Assembly (NCBI RefSeq): GCF_030052815.1
Contig: NC_079505.1
Span: forward strand, 5,474,265 to 5,538,264
Length of the DNA stretch: 64,000 nucleotides
Reading direction: 5' to 3'
Origin: Hevea brasiliensis
Taxonomy: Eukaryota; Streptophyta; Magnoliopsida; Malpighiales; Euphorbiaceae
Part shown: piece after piece, positions 9,563-22,606 of the stretch
How the letters are laid out: the number at the start of each line of letters is the position of its first letter
Position numbering within the stretch: position 1 is the stretch's first letter
Program-made: the position numbers and the translations under genes
Notes under the pieces: model-generated
What the model was told of the DNA's origin: nothing
The model's database searches: none
The model's input: only the letters and a program-made list of their open reading frames with translations

Positions 9563-12500
9563 ATGGCAAGATTGACTTTGGAGAATCTACCTTCCCTTGT
9601 TTCCCTTGTTCTTTTCTTTCTGTTACATTTTTCGCATCATGTTGCTTCAGACTCTACTGATGAAGCAAATGCTCTTCTCAAATGGGCAGCCAGTCTTCAA
9701 AACCAGGAACAGTTCAACCTATCTTCATGGCCTCTACTTCCAACAAATGCCACCAATTCCAAACCAAAAACAAGCCCGTGCACTTGGCTTGGAATTTATT
9801 GCAACCGTGGAGAAAGGCTCTTTCGATTAAACTTGACAAATGCAGGTTTAAACGGTATGCTTCACGACCTTTCTTTCTCATCCTTTCCTGATCTTGAGTT
9901 TATTGATTTCAGCTCCAATGGACTTTTTGGTACGATCCCACTTGAAATCACTCAGCTTTCCAAACTCAGATATCTTGATTTATCAAATAATCAGTTATCA
10001 GGGATAATCCCGTCAGGGATTGGCCTCCTAACAAATCTTGAAACCCTGCACTTAGGTGAAAATGAACTAAATGGTTCAATTCCTGAAGAAATAGGTCAGT
10101 TAAGTTCCCTTATTGAGCTTTTCTTGTATAGCAACTATCTAGACGGTCATATTCCTGTTTCACTATGCAATTTGACCAAGATGGTTGCATTACGCCTCTA
10201 TGATAATCAATTTTCTGGTACTATTCCTTTGAAAATGGGAGACCTTGCCAATTTGGTTGAACTTTTCATGGATTCCAATAGCTTTGAAGGTCCTATCCCT
10301 TTCACTTTTGGAAACTTGACAAAGCTAACTTATTTGTTCATGTATCAAAATCAACTTTCTGGTTCTATTCCCCCAGAAATTGGAAACCTGAAGTCTCTCA
10401 ACTGGTTAAGCCTTTTTGGAAACAATCTTTCTGGCCCAATTCCAAGGTCACTGGGTGGTCTGTCAAACCTCACCCTTCTTCATCTTTACAAAAATCAACT
10501 CTCTGGCTCCATTCCTGAAGAGTTAGGAAACTTAATGTCTATTTCTGATCTAGAATTGGGTGAGAATCAACTTAATGGTTCTATTCCTTCTTCCTTGGGT
10601 AATTTGAGCAAGTTACAATGGTTAAATCTCCGTGCTAACCAACTTAGTGGTTCTATTCCTGCTTCCATGGGAAATTTGAGCGAGTTACAACATTTAAAAC
10701 TCGGTAGCAACCAACTTAGTGGTTCTATTCCTGCTTCTTTGAGTAATCTGAAGACCTTAAAATTCTTAACAGTCTATGACAACCACTTTACTGGCCCCAT
10801 TTCCTTGGGTAATCTGAGCAACTTGTTGATTTTGGAACTCTCTAGCAATCGGTTTACTTCTTTTTTGCCTCATAATAATTGCATAAGCGAATCACTTCAT
10901 GTTTTGGATGCAACAGACAATAATTTGAGAGGTCCAATCCCAGAAAGCTTGAGAAATTGCACGAGCTTACTTGGTATTTCTCTTGGTAGTAACCAACTCG
11001 ACGGAAACCCATTTGAGGACTTCGTTGTCAACTCAAAGTTACTACTCCTGGATCTAAGTCACAACAAATTTTCTGGTCAGATCTCAAGCATTTGGAAATG
11101 GAGGTCACAAATAGAGGCCATACGTGTTGCAGGAAACGATATTATTGGCATGATACCACCTGAGATTGGAAACTTTAAGCAACTACGTGAACTTGATCTT
11201 TCTTCAAATCATATATCTGGGAAGATTCCGAATGAACTTGGAGAGTTAACGCCTTTGCTGAAGCTGGCTTTGAATCAAAATCAACTTTCTGGAGCTATAC
11301 CTTCAGAACTTGGATCTCTGACCAATCTTGAGTGCATGGACTTGTCCACAAACAGATTAAGCGAGTCAATTCCAGAAGATATTGGTGACTTGGTGAAACT
11401 ACACTACTTGAATTTGAGCCACAACAAGTTGAACAAAGCAATTCCAAAGCAGCTGGGTGAGTTGGTTCACCTCTCGCAGCTAGATTTGGGTCATAACTTG
11501 CTGACAGGAAATATTCCTATAGATTTCGCGAAACTTGAGAGCTTGGAGGAACTGATTATCTCTCATAATAATCTCTCTGGTTTCATCCCCAACGCTTTTG
11601 AAGAAATGCATGGTTTGTGGAATATCGATATATCCTACAACCACTTTCAGGGTCCAATTCCCAATAGCAAAGCTTTTCAACATGCTTCTATAGAAGCTCT
11701 GCGTGGTAACAAAGGATTGTGCGGCAATTTTAGCGGCTTGGACCCTTGCTCGGGGCAAAAACAAGTCTCGAAGAAGGGCACTAAAATTATGCTTATAATT
11801 TTACTCCCTGTTTCAGTAACAGGTGCTCTTTTATGTATGTTGGTTGTTCTGTTCTTCAGGTTCCAAGCAAGGAAGAGAGGTTCAAAGAGAGAAGTTGAAA
11901 TGAATAGTGAAGGGTTGCTTGCCACATCAATTTTTGATGGAAAAACATTGTACAAGGAAATCTTACAAGCAACCAAGAATTTTCATGATATGCACTGCAT
12001 TGGAGAGGGTGGATTTGGAAAGGTCTATAAAGCTGAGTTGCCATCAGGAAATACTTTAGCTGTGAAGAAATTCCATTCACTGAATCAAGGTGAGACAGCA
12101 GATCAGAAGGAGTTTCTGAATGAGATAAGAGCATTAACAGAGATAAGACATCGAAATATCGTGAAGTTCTACGGCTTTTGCTCCCATCTAAGACACTCGT
12201 TTTTGGTCTATGAGTACCTGCAGATGGGCAATCTGGACAATGTGCTCAGTAATAATGAAGCCGCAAGAGAATTGGATTGGAATAAAAGGTTGAATGTCAT
12301 AAAAGGTGTGGCAAATGCCTTTTCATACATGCACCATGAATGCTTGCCACCAATTATTCACAGAGACATATCAAGCAAGAATGTTCTGCTGGATTCAGAA
12401 TTTGAAGCTCATGTTTCAGACTTCGGCATAGCCAAGCTTCTGAACCTAGACTCTTCCAATCAGTCTGTGCTAGCAGGCACATATGGATATATAGCACCAG

Positions 12501-12875
12501 GTGATGTACTGTGTAGTTACTCCTCTAAACATTGAGTTAGTATTGTAAATTATCTACTATAACTACATATTTGGCATTGCAGAGCTTGCCTACACAATGA
12601 AGGTGACTGAAAAATGCGATGTCTATAGCTTTGGAGTGTTGGCGTTGGAAATCATCAATGGAAAGCATCCAAGTGATTTAATCTCTAGAATTTCATCACA
12701 ATCTGCAGACACTGAGGTAGAGATGAACAATATGTTGGACCAAAGGTTATCTCCTCCGACACATGAAGTTGAAGACAAATTGGCGTTCACGGTGACTCTG
12801 GCATTCTCATGCATACGTATGAACCCACAGTCCCGGCCGGCTATGCAGTTTGTTTCTCAGCTCTTGTCAAACTAA
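9563..12875 (+). CDS. gene A: MIK2-like LRR receptor kinase, intact
   Basis: Exons 9563-12500 and 12583-12875 join in frame across a GT-AG intron of 82 nt to give 1076 aa. In order: a hydrophobic signal peptide (about 1-28); a plant LRR N-terminal cap with paired cysteines; about 26 LRRs of mostly 24 aa (about 84-712); a membrane helix (about 741-765); and a kinase with GEGGFGKVY (from 814), VAIK-type lysine in LAVKKF, HRD (933-935, an RD kinase), DFG (953-955) and GTYGYIAPE split by the intron. All catalytic residues are present. The family (LRR subfamily XII, Arabidopsis MIK2 and MIK2-LIKE) acts at the plasma membrane in peptide sensing. The ligand here is unknown. The start is the first ATG giving a signal peptide. 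If the intron is retained, translation adds 11 residues and stops. Confidence 0.93.
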
Positions 12876-13137
12876 CTTTATTTTTCAGAGCCGTCACTGC
12901 CCTGTACTATGCTAGCTGAAGCGCAATTGCTGGGCAGCTGCTATCTAATTCCTCCACTTCATCGCAATGCACTTATTTTCATAGAGAATAATTAGCAACA
13001 GCTAAACCAATTAAAATTTAAGAAATAATGTTTTTAGTAGGACCTCCATATTTTTTGGTGGGATACACAGTGATTTTTAGTAATGTGTTAATTGAGTGGA
13101 AGTATACACTTGAATAAATGTTGGCAAGTAATTTTTG
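12876..13137. other. 3' flank of gene A
   Basis: This stretch is conserved after all four long copies. It contains GGCAGCTGCTATCTAATTCC and TTGGTGGGATACACAGTGA. It presumably carries the 3' UTR, but no single clear polyadenylation signal stands out. Confidence 0.4.
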
Positions 13138-14420
13138 GTTAATTTTTACCAGTATTCTCTCAATCTTAGAGTTTGTTACACTTTCATCCTCAGTTTCATA
13201 TTGTTACCATAAAGTCCCCCAACTTAAAAAATATTATATAAAAGTCTCTCAATTTAAAAAATATTACATAAAAGTCTCTCACGCTAGAATCCCACACTAT
13301 AAAATGAAAAGGTCGAGTTTGTTTAGTATTGTTGTTAGAACTGCCATTAAAAAAAATATTTTCTTAAATATGATTTAAATAAATTTAATATGTTTTAGTA
13401 TAAGAACATCAAAATAAGAAAATAATTTTTTTCAAACTATTTTTTCCAATAGCATCTAAAATTGTACGTTTTTTAAAAAAATGCTTTTTGACATTTGAAA
13501 CTCAGTGTCAAATAGTTTTGAGAACTTTTTTCTTGTGCAAAAAAATTGGGGTAAGTATGTTAGATGGGTTTTATGATTTTAAAGTTGGAATTTCTTCTTT
13601 TTTTTTTTTTTGGAATGATTTGTTATGCTAAATATACCAAATTTATGTGTTTAGTTATGAAATTGCAGATTTCCAATTATTGTATAAATTTCAACAATTA
13701 TTCCTGAACTTATATAATTGTAACACTACAGTCATTTAACTTTAAAATGTAACATAAAACCCCCTAAACTTTTAAATTTTACACAGTAAAATCCCTTTGA
13801 CTTTCAATTACTGATTTTTCAGTTAGAAACTGATGTGAATAGCTCCCACATAACGCTTAGTCAATAATTCTTTCTCCTCTCTTATGCAAAGTGTAAAATT
13901 ATTCTCTTTACATATCAAAATTTATTCTGTTTATAGAGAGAAAAAAGATTTAATTTACACATGGCTTGAGAGAGAAAAGAGAAATACTGACTAAACTCCA
14001 TGCTGAAACTGTCCAGGTCAGTGTCTAACTCAAAAACTGATAATTGGAGGTTAGAGGGATTTTAATGTGCAAAATTTAAAAGTTGATGGGGTTTTATATT
14101 ACATTTTTAAGTTGAAGGACTGTAATATTACAACTAGATAAGTTCAGGGACAGTTGTCATAATTTTTCCTGATTAATAGACATGAAGTAGAAATTGCAAG
14201 AATCAATTTCATATGTGACAATTTAGTTTCTTTCATTTCTTTTTATCTTACAATGTAGCACTACCACATATTAGATTAGTCGAAGATATGATGAGATTCT
14301 GATATGAAATACTTTTATGTAATGTTTTCTTAAGTTGAGGGATTTTATGATAACAAAATAAAAATGAAAGATATAAGTGTAACAAACTCTAAAATTGAGG
14401 GATGGCTAGGGAAAATTAAT
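13138..14420. mobile_element. outer foldback (Mutator-like) element, copy behind A
   Basis: The two ends are long inverted repeats: CTTAGAGTTTGTTACACTT at left is answered by GTGTAACAAACTCTAAAATTG at right. The flanks read GTAATTTTTG and GAAATTTTTA, a degraded form of the 10-bp duplication that is perfect in the copy at 19911. There is no transposase. A second element is nested inside. Confidence 0.6.
13684..14169. mobile_element. inner foldback (Mutator-like) MITE, copy behind A
   Basis: It matches the complete 488-bp copy at 20470-20957. The inverted ends run over 100 bp (CCTGAACTTATATAATTGTA against TACAACTAGATAAGTTCAGG). The left target duplication has been lost by a small deletion; the right one, TGATTAATAG, follows at 14170. 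Confidence 0.65.
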
Positions 14421-16369
14421 GAAATTTTTAAGCATCTTTTGAAAATGAAAGACAAAGTTTATTTCAACTTTTAGGTTTTCCATCAACACCATTTCAAACA
14501 ATAACTCTTAGTGACAATTCCATAATATGTATTTGAAGATATCATCCCGCACTTTGGAGTTATAGTGTAAAATCAGTCAGTTCGATTAGGATTTGAACCA
14601 AGTTATACTAACCGAAAAATCAAAAATTAAAACTATAAAAATCAAATAGAAATACTAGAGAGATCTTATAATTTCAATTTCAATTCCTTTTAACTCCTAA
14701 ATCAAAATTGCGGATCTTGATTCATAATGGATTAGGTTAGCCTATGTAAAATGTAAGACACGTGGTTAATAGAACTGCCCAATAATTTGCATCCTTCATT
14801 AAACAAAATTTTAATACTATGATTATTGTTAATGTGTTTTCTTATTTTTATTTTTAATTTTTTATTTTATTTTATTATTAAATTAAATGTCATAAAATTA
14901 TTCATGATAACTATCAGTAAATTAAATTTTATTTTATAAAAAATATAATTATAATACAAAAATCCGATTATTAGATATGACTTTAATAATTAAACATAGA
15001 ATATACAAGTTTAGCCAATATTTTTAATTCATAAAATTTTAAATTGATAGCCTAATAAAGAATCATAATATATTAATATTTTCAATTTTGACAGTTAAAA
15101 TCTGCAAGATAATCATATGGGAGGATTGAGAAGAGAATATATAAGTCAAGATAATCATATGCTTCTCAATTCTTCGAACTTTCCAAGCTTCCTTCCACAC
15201 TATATTACTCCGGAACTTTACCAAAACCCTTACAATGCAGCAAGAGTCAAATTTCTCTATTTAACACAATTATTTTAACAACTCTCTAAATATATGCATA
15301 ATAGATAATTATACTTTAATCAATTGAATTAGACATAAAGATACATTAAAAACACTAAATGTGATGAGAGTAAAATTAATAAATTATGCACTTATCACTA
15401 CTAAAGCGTTAGTCAATAAAATTTCCAACTAAATAATTAGTAGGTAATTCGTGAGCAAATGGTAGGGAACGTGAGAATTAACCATCATTTACAGACTATT
15501 ATTTAATTGGTAATTACCGATTAATTTAATATAATCAGTAATTACCAAAGAGTAGGTAGTGTTTTTATATTAATTTTTATATTTTGTATTTTTATTTTTT
15601 TAAGAAAATTTTTATTTTTATTTTTTATAAAATGCAAGAGAAAACATGAAAATCGCGCTCAATAATTTTCTAATTCAAAAAATAAATGGAAAATTATTCT
15701 TATCTTTCATAATTATATAAAAAAAAAAACAAATCATTGTAAAATATATTTTATTTTTGAAATTTTTTAACATGTGTAGTTATTCATTTATTTTATAATA
15801 ATATGATTATTTTTATCATTCTAAATAATTATTCAATTATATGTATAAAAAGTTACTGTATAACTTTGATTATAAAAAAGGTAATTGTTTTCCACTTAGA
15901 AAATAGTTGAAAAACAAAATTTTTGTTATTAAAAAAATAATGAAAAATTCAAATCTTAATTAAATTTTTGCAAAACTGATTTTGTAGTTCTCTATTTGTA
16001 AAACTGGCACATGTGAACATAAAGCTCTATTTTAATTCTCTAAGTTAACTTTTGTACCAAACTATCTTAGTTTTCCACAAAGTGAACAACTTTTCAAAGT
16101 TTCTATACGCAGAAATTTTAGAATTCAACTATTGTATTATGATCATTCATTAGAGTATGCTTCATTTGAATCTAAGAATAATCAACGGTTAAAATTTATC
16201 CATTGTACAACACCAAATAATTTTCCAGGGGCTTGTCAAAGAACAATGAAGTCAAGGCTTGTTGGTATTCGCAGAGCTAAAGAAGGCATTTGAACAACCT
16301 TGCCCTACGGGGGAGCTTGCGAAGGGAACACTGAAGTCTTGTTAGTATTCATATAGTGAACTAAAGCTA
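14421..16369. other. A-B intergenic region and 5' flank of gene B
   Basis: No gene. Up to about 15560 it matches the sequence behind B and C. It then jumps to B-type promoter sequence (ATATTTTGTATTTTTATTTT), missing about 0.8 kb that in the other intervals includes the hAT-like MITE. ACACGTGG occurs at about 14759. Confidence 0.6.
15396..15561. mobile_element. CACTA-like terminal fragment
   Basis: It starts CACTACTAAAG and ends GTAGGTAGTG, so the ends are imperfect inverted repeats, with ACCGATTA/ACCGACTA words inside as in CACTA subterminal regions. No matching 3-bp duplication was found and it encodes nothing. Tentative. Confidence 0.3.
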
Positions 16370-16415
16370 CATATATATGTGTAGATGGAATTCTGAAATG
16401 TAGAGTAAACAAACT
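16370..16415 (+). promoter_or_regulatory. gene B core promoter and leader
   Basis: The TATA-like ACATATATATGTG stands about 40 bp before the start codon. The leader keeps the same two tiny frames as gene A, a four-codon ATG...TGA at 16385 and ATG-TAG. Confidence 0.4.
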
Positions 16416-19400
16416 ATGGCAACATTGACCTTGGAGAATCTGCCTTCCCTCGTTTCCCCTGTTCTTTTCTTTCTGTTGCATTTTTCGCTTCATGTTGCTT
16501 CAGACTCTGCTGAAGAAGCAAATGCTCTTCTCAAATGGGCAACCAGTCTTCAAAACCAGGAGCATTTCAACCTATCTTCATGGCCTTTACTTCCAACAAA
16601 TGCCACCAATTCCAAACCAAAAACAAGCCCGTGCACTTGGCTTGGAATTTATTGCAACCGTGGAGAAAGGGTCTTTCGATTAAACTTGACAAATGCAGGT
16701 TTAAACGTTATGCTTCACGACCTTTCTTTCTCATCCTTTCCTGATCTTGAGTGTATTGATTTCAGCTCCAATGGACTTTTTGGTACGATCCCACTTGAAA
16801 TCACTCAGCTTTCCAAACTCAGATATCTTGATTTATCAAATAATCAGTTATCAGGGATAATCCCGTCAGGGATTGGCCTCCTAACAAATCTTGAAACCCT
16901 GCACTTAGGTGAAAATGAACTAAATGGTTCAATTCCTGAAGAAATAGGTCAGTTAAGTTCCCTTATTGAGCTTTTCTTATATAGCAACTATTTAGACGGT
17001 CATATTCCTATTTCACTGTGTAATTTGACCAAGTTGTCTGCATTACACCTCTATGATAATCAATTTTCTGGTACTATTCCTTTGAAAATGGGAGACCTCG
17101 CCAATTTGGTTGAACTTTTCATGGATTCCAATAGCTTTGAAGGTCCTATCCCTTTCACTTTTGGAAACTTGACAAAGCTAACTTATTTGTTCATGTACCA
17201 AAATCAACTTTCTGGTTCTATTCCCTCGGAAATTGGAAACTTGAAGTCTCTCAACTGGCTAAGCCTTTTTGGAAACAATCTTTCTGGCCCAATTCCAAGG
17301 TCACTGGGTGGTCTGTCAAACCTCACCCTCCTTCATCTTTACAGAAATCAACTCTCCGGCTCCATTCCTGAAGAGTTAGGAAACTTAACGTCTATTTCTG
17401 ATCTAGAGTTGAGCGCAAATCAACTTAATGGCTCTATTCCTTCTTTCTTGGGTAATTTGAGCGACTTACAATATTTAAAGCTCCGTAGAAACCAATTTAG
17501 TGGTTCTATTCCTGCTTCTTTGAGTAATCTAAGGATCTTAAAAATCTTAACAGTCTTTGACAACCACTTAACTGGCCCTATTTCCTTTAGTAATCTGAAA
17601 AAGTTGTCAATTTTAGAACTCTCTGGCAATCGGTTTACTTCTTTTTTGCCTCATAATAATTGCATGAGCGAATCACTTCTGGTTTTGGATGCAAGAGACA
17701 ACAATTTGAGAGGTCCAATCCCAGAAAGCTTGAGAAAGTGCACGAGCTTAGTTACAATTTTTCTTGGTAGTAACCAACTCGACGGAAACCCATTTGAGGA
17801 CTTTGTTGTCAACTCAAACTTACAATACATGGATCTAAGTCGCAACAAATTTTCTGGTCAGATCTCAAGCATTTGGCAATGGAGGTCACAAATAGAGGCC
17901 ATACGTGACAATATTACTGGCATGATACCACCTGAGATTGGAAACTTTAAGCAACTACGTGAACTTGATCTTTCTTCAAATCATATATCTGGGAAGATTC
18001 CGAATGAACTGAGAGAGTTAACGTCTCTGCTGGAGCTAGCTTTGAATCAAAATCAACTTTCTGGAGCTATACCTTCAGAACTTGGATCTCTGACCAATCT
18101 TGAGTACATGGACTTGTCCACATACAGATTGAGCGAGCCAATTCCAGAAGATATTGGTGACTTGGTGAAACTACACTACTTGAATTTGAGCCACAACAAG
18201 TTGAACAAAGCAATTCCAAAGCAGCTGGGTGAGTTGCTTCACCTCTCGCAGCTAGATTTGGGTCATAACTTGCTGACAGGAAATATTCCTATAGAATTCG
18301 CGAAACTTGAGAGCTTGGAGGAACTGATTATCTCTCATAATAATCTCTCTGGTTTCATCCCCAACGCTTTTGAAGAAATGCATGGTTTGTGGAATATCGA
18401 TATATCCTACAACCACTTTCAGGGTCCAATTCCCAATAGCAAAGCTTTTCAACATGCTTCTATAGAAGCTCTGCGTGGTAACAAAGGATTGTGCGGCAAT
18501 TTTAGTGGCTTGGACCCTTGCTCGGGGCAAAAACAGGTCTCGAAGAAGGGCACTAAAGTTATGCTGATAATTTTACTCCCTGTTTCAGTAACAGGTGCTC
18601 TTTTATGTATGTTGGTTGTTCTGTTCTTCAGGTTCCAAGCAAGGAAGAGAGGTTCAAAGAGAGAAGTTGAAATGAATAGTGAAGGGTTGCTTGCCACATC
18701 AATTTTTGATGGAAAAACATTGTACAAGGAAATCATACAAGCAACCAAGAATTTTCATGATATGCACTGCATTGGAGAGGGTGGATTTGGAAAGGTCTAT
18801 AAAGCTGAGTTGCCATCAGGAAATACTTTAGCTGTGAAGAAATTCCATTCACTGAATCAAGGTGAGACAGCAGATCAGAAAGAGTTTCTGAATGAGATAA
18901 GAGCATTAACAGAGATAAGACATCGAAATATCGTGAAGTTCTACGGCTTTTGCTCGCATCTAAGACACTCGTTTTTGGTCTATGAGTACCTGCAAGATGG
19001 GCAATCTGGACACTGTGCTAAGTAATGATGAAGCTGCAAGAGAATTGGATTGGAATAAAAGGTTGAATGTCATAAAAGGTGTGGCAAATGCCTTGTCATA
19101 CATGCACCATGAATGCTTGACACCAATTATTCACAGAGACATATCAAGCAAGAATGTTCTGCTGGATTCAGAATTTGAAGCTCATGTTTCAGACTTCGGC
19201 ATAGCCAAGCTTCTGAACCTAGACTCTTCCAATCAGTCTATGCTAGCAGGCACATATGGATATATAGCACCAGGTGATGTACTGTGTAGTTACTCCTCTA
19301 AACATTGAGTTAGTATTGTAAATTATCTACTATAACTACATATTTGGCATTGCAGAGCTTGCCTACACAATGACGGTGACTGAAAAATGCGATGTCTATA

Positions 19401-19648
19401 GCTTTGGAGTGTTGGCGTTGGAAATCATCAATGGAAAGCATCCAAGTGATTTAATCTCTAGAATTTCATCACAATCTGCAGACACTGAGGTAGAGATGAA
19501 CAATATGTTGGACCAAAGGTTATCTCCTCCGACACATGAAGTTGAAGACAAATTGGCGTTCACCGTGACTCTGGCATTCTCATGCATACGTATGAACCCA
19601 CAGTCCCGGCCGGCTATGCAGTTTGTTTCTCAGCTCTTGTCAAACTAA
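16416..19648 (+). pseudogene. gene B: LRR receptor kinase with one kinase frameshift
   Basis: One open frame of 869 aa (16416-19025) covers the signal peptide, LRR cap, about 25 LRRs, membrane helix and the kinase N-lobe, then ends prematurely. An extra A near 18994 (CTGCAAGATGGG against CTGCAGATGGG in A and D) shifts the frame just after YEYLQ. The correct frame continues without further breaks through HRD, DFG, the 82-nt intron (19274-19355) and exon 2 (19356-19648). Other changes are one LRR fewer than A and a 9-bp deletion near 17909 removing three residues. It is either a young pseudogene or a receptor with a truncated kinase. The same extra A is in gene C, so a sequencing slip is unlikely. 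Confidence 0.88.
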
Positions 19649-19910
19649 CTTTATTTTTCAGAGCCGTCACTGCCCTGTACTATGCAAGCTGAAGCGCAAT
19701 TGCTGGGCAGCTGCTATCTAATTCCTCCACTTCATCGCAATGCACTTATTTTCATAGAGAATAATTAGCAACAGCTAAACCAATTAAAATTTAAGAAATT
19801 ATGTTTTTAGTAGGACCTCCATATTTTTTGGTGGGATACACAGTGATTTTTAGTAATGTGTTAATTGAGTGGAAGTATACACTTGAATAAATGTAGGCAA
19901 GAAATTTTTG

Positions 19911-21219
19911 GTTAATTTTTACCAATATTCTCTCAATCTTAGAGTTTGTCACACTTTCATCCTCAGTTTCATATTGTTACCATAAAGTCCCCCAACTTAA
20001 AAAATATTATATAAAAGTCTCTCAATTTAAAAAATATTACATAAAAGTCTCTCATGCTAGAATCCCACACTATAAAATGAAAAGGTCGAGTTTGTTTAGT
20101 ATTGTTATTAGAACTGCTGTTAAGAAAAATATTTTCTTAAATATGATTTAAATAAATTTAATATGTTTTAGTATAATAACACCAAAATAAGAAAATAATT
20201 TTTTTCAAACTACTTTTTTCAATAGCATATAAAATTATACTTTTTCTAAAAAAAATGTTTTTTGACATTTGAAACTCAATGTCAAATAGTTTTGAGAACT
20301 TTTTTCTTGTGCAAAAAAATTGGGGTAAGTTTGTTAGATGGGTTTTATGATTTTAAAGTTGGAATTTCTTCTTTTTTTTTTTTTTTTGAATGATTTGTTA
20401 TGCTAAATATACAAAATTTATGTGTTTAGTTATGAAATTGCATATTTCCAATTATTGCATGATTAATAGGGATAAATTTCAACAACTGTCCCTGAACTTA
20501 TATAGTTATAACACTACAGTCCTTTAACTTTAAAATGTAACATAAAACCCCCTAAACTTTTAAATTTTACACAGTAAAATCCCTCTGACTTTCAATTACT
20601 GAATTTTCAGTTAGAAACTGAAGTGAATAGCTCCTGCATGACGCTTAGTCAATATTTTTCTCTCCTCTTTTATGCAAAGTGTAAAATTATTCTCTTTACG
20701 CATGAATAAGTACTCTGTCTATAGAGAAAAAAATGATTCAATTTACACATGGCTTGAGAGAGAAAAGAGAAATACTGACTAAACTACATGCTGAAACTGT
20801 CCAGGTCAGCGTCTAACTGAAAAACTGGTAATTGAAGGTTAGAGGGATTTTAATGTGCAAAATTTGAAAGTTGATGGGGTTTTATGTTACATTTTTAAGT
20901 TGAAGGACTGTAATGTTACAACTAAATAAGTTCAGGGACAGTTGTCATAATTTATCCTGATTAATAGACATGAAGTAGAAATTGTAAGAAAGAGACTAAC
21001 ATCAATTTCATATGTGACACTTTAGTTTCTTTCATTTCTTTTTATCTTACAATGTAGCACTACTGCATATTAGATTAGTCAGAGATATCATGAGATTCTG
21101 ATATGAAATACTTTTATGTAATATTTTCTTAAGTTGAGGGATTTTATGATAACAAAATAAAAATAAAAAACATAAGTGTAACAAACTCTAAAATTAAGGG
21201 ATGGCTAGGGAAAATTAAT
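19911..21219. mobile_element. outer foldback (Mutator-like) element, copy behind B
   Basis: It is flanked by a perfect 10-bp duplication, GAAATTTTTG (19901-19910 and 21220-21229). The ends are inverted repeats (GTTAATTTTT against AAAATTAAT; CTTAGAGTTTG against CAAACTCTAAAA). A 9-10 bp duplication fits Mutator-like elements. It is non-coding and holds the inner element. Confidence 0.72.
20470..20957. mobile_element. inner foldback (Mutator-like) MITE, copy behind B
   Basis: A 488-bp element begins GGATAAATTTCAAC and ends GTCATAATTTATCC, with inverted repeats over 150 bp. It is flanked by a perfect 10-bp duplication, TGATTAATAG (20460-20469 and 20958-20967). It is non-coding and inserted into the outer element. 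Confidence 0.8.
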
Positions 21220-21229
21220 GAAATTTTTG

Positions 21230-22598
21230 AGCCCTTAATCTTTTGAAAATGAAAGACAGTTTATTTCAACTTTTAGGTTTTCCATCAACACCATTTCAAA
21301 CAATAACTCTTAGTGACAATTCCATAATATGTATTTGAAGATATCATCCCGCACTTTGGAGTTATAGTGTACAATCAGTCAATTCGATTAGGATTTGAAC
21401 CAAGTTATACTAACCGAAAAATCGAAAATTAAAACTATAAAAATCAAATAGAAATACTAGAGAGATCTTATAATTTCAATTTCAATTCCTTTAACTCCTA
21501 AATCAAAATTGCCGATCTTGATTCATAATGGATTAGGTTAGCCTATGTAAAATGTAAGACATGTGGTTTAATGGAACTGCCCAATAATTTGCATCCTTCA
21601 TCAAACAAAATTTTAATACTATGATTATTGTTAATGTGTTTTTCTTATTTTTATTTTTTATTTTTTATTTTATTTTATTATTAAATTAAATGTCATAAAA
21701 TTATTCATGATAACTATCAGTAAATTAAAATTTATTTTATAAAAAAATAAAATTATAATACAAAAATCCGATTATTAGATATGACTTTAATAATTAAGCA
21801 TAGAATATACAAGTTTAGCCAATATTTTTAATTCATAAAATTTTAAATTGATAGCCTAATAAAGAATCATAATATGTTAATATTTTCAATTTTGACAGTT
21901 AAAATCTGCAAGATAATCATATGGGAGGATTGAGAAGAGAATATTTAAGTCAAGATAATCATATGCTTATCAATTTTTCGATCTTTCCAAGCTTCGTTCC
22001 ACACTATATTATTCCGGAACTTCACCAAAACCCTGAAAAATACAGCAAGAGTCAAATTTTTCTATTTAACACAATTATTTCAACAACTCTCTAAATATAT
22101 GCCTAATAGATAATTATACTTTAATCAACTGAATTAGACATAAAGATACATTAAAAATACTAAATGTGATGGGAGTAAAATTAATAAATTATGCACTTAT
22201 CACTACTAAAGCGTTAGTCAATAAAATTTCCAACTAAATAATTAGTAGATAATTCGTAAGCAAATGGCAGGGAACATGAGAATTAACCATTATTTACCGA
22301 CTATTATTTAATTGGTAACTACAGACTAATTTAATATAATCAGTAATTGCCGACTAACCAAATAGCAGGTACTGTTTTTATATTAATTTTTTATTCCAAA
22401 TAATATAACTTAAAAATAAAATAATGAAAAAAATGGTTACTATTTTATTTAGTCGATATATTTTTAATTTTCAAAGAAAATAAATTATCAACAGGTAATT
22501 TTTTATATTAATTATTTCTATTTTAATTGAAGAGCAAGTTTTGTTAGGTAAAAATTGAACAACTTGAGCTTAATTAGGGGCTTGAGAAAGGAACACTG
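21230..22598. other. 3' intergenic region of gene B
   Basis: AT-rich repeat-unit sequence shared with 14431-15560, 32306-33669 and 44033-45282. No gene. Confidence 0.6.
22201..22374. mobile_element. CACTA-like terminal fragment
   Basis: Same sequence as 15396-15561, with start CACTACTAAAG and a decayed right end GCAGGTACTG. Inherited with the repeat unit. Confidence 0.3.
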
Positions 22599-22606
22599 AA
22601 GTCTAG

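Noticed and set aside
11677..11976. 99-aa minus-strand open frame inside gene A, repeated in B, C and D
   Set aside because: It is the antisense shadow of the LRR-membrane-kinase coding sequence and is conserved only because the sense gene is.
18985..19000. Programmed frameshift in genes B and C
   Set aside because: There is no slippery heptamer or strong downstream structure, and the intact paralogues lack the extra base. A plain insertion explains it.
18982..19308. Separate small kinase gene starting MSTCKMGN
   Set aside because: This is the continuation of gene B after the one-base insertion. The start codon is accidental.
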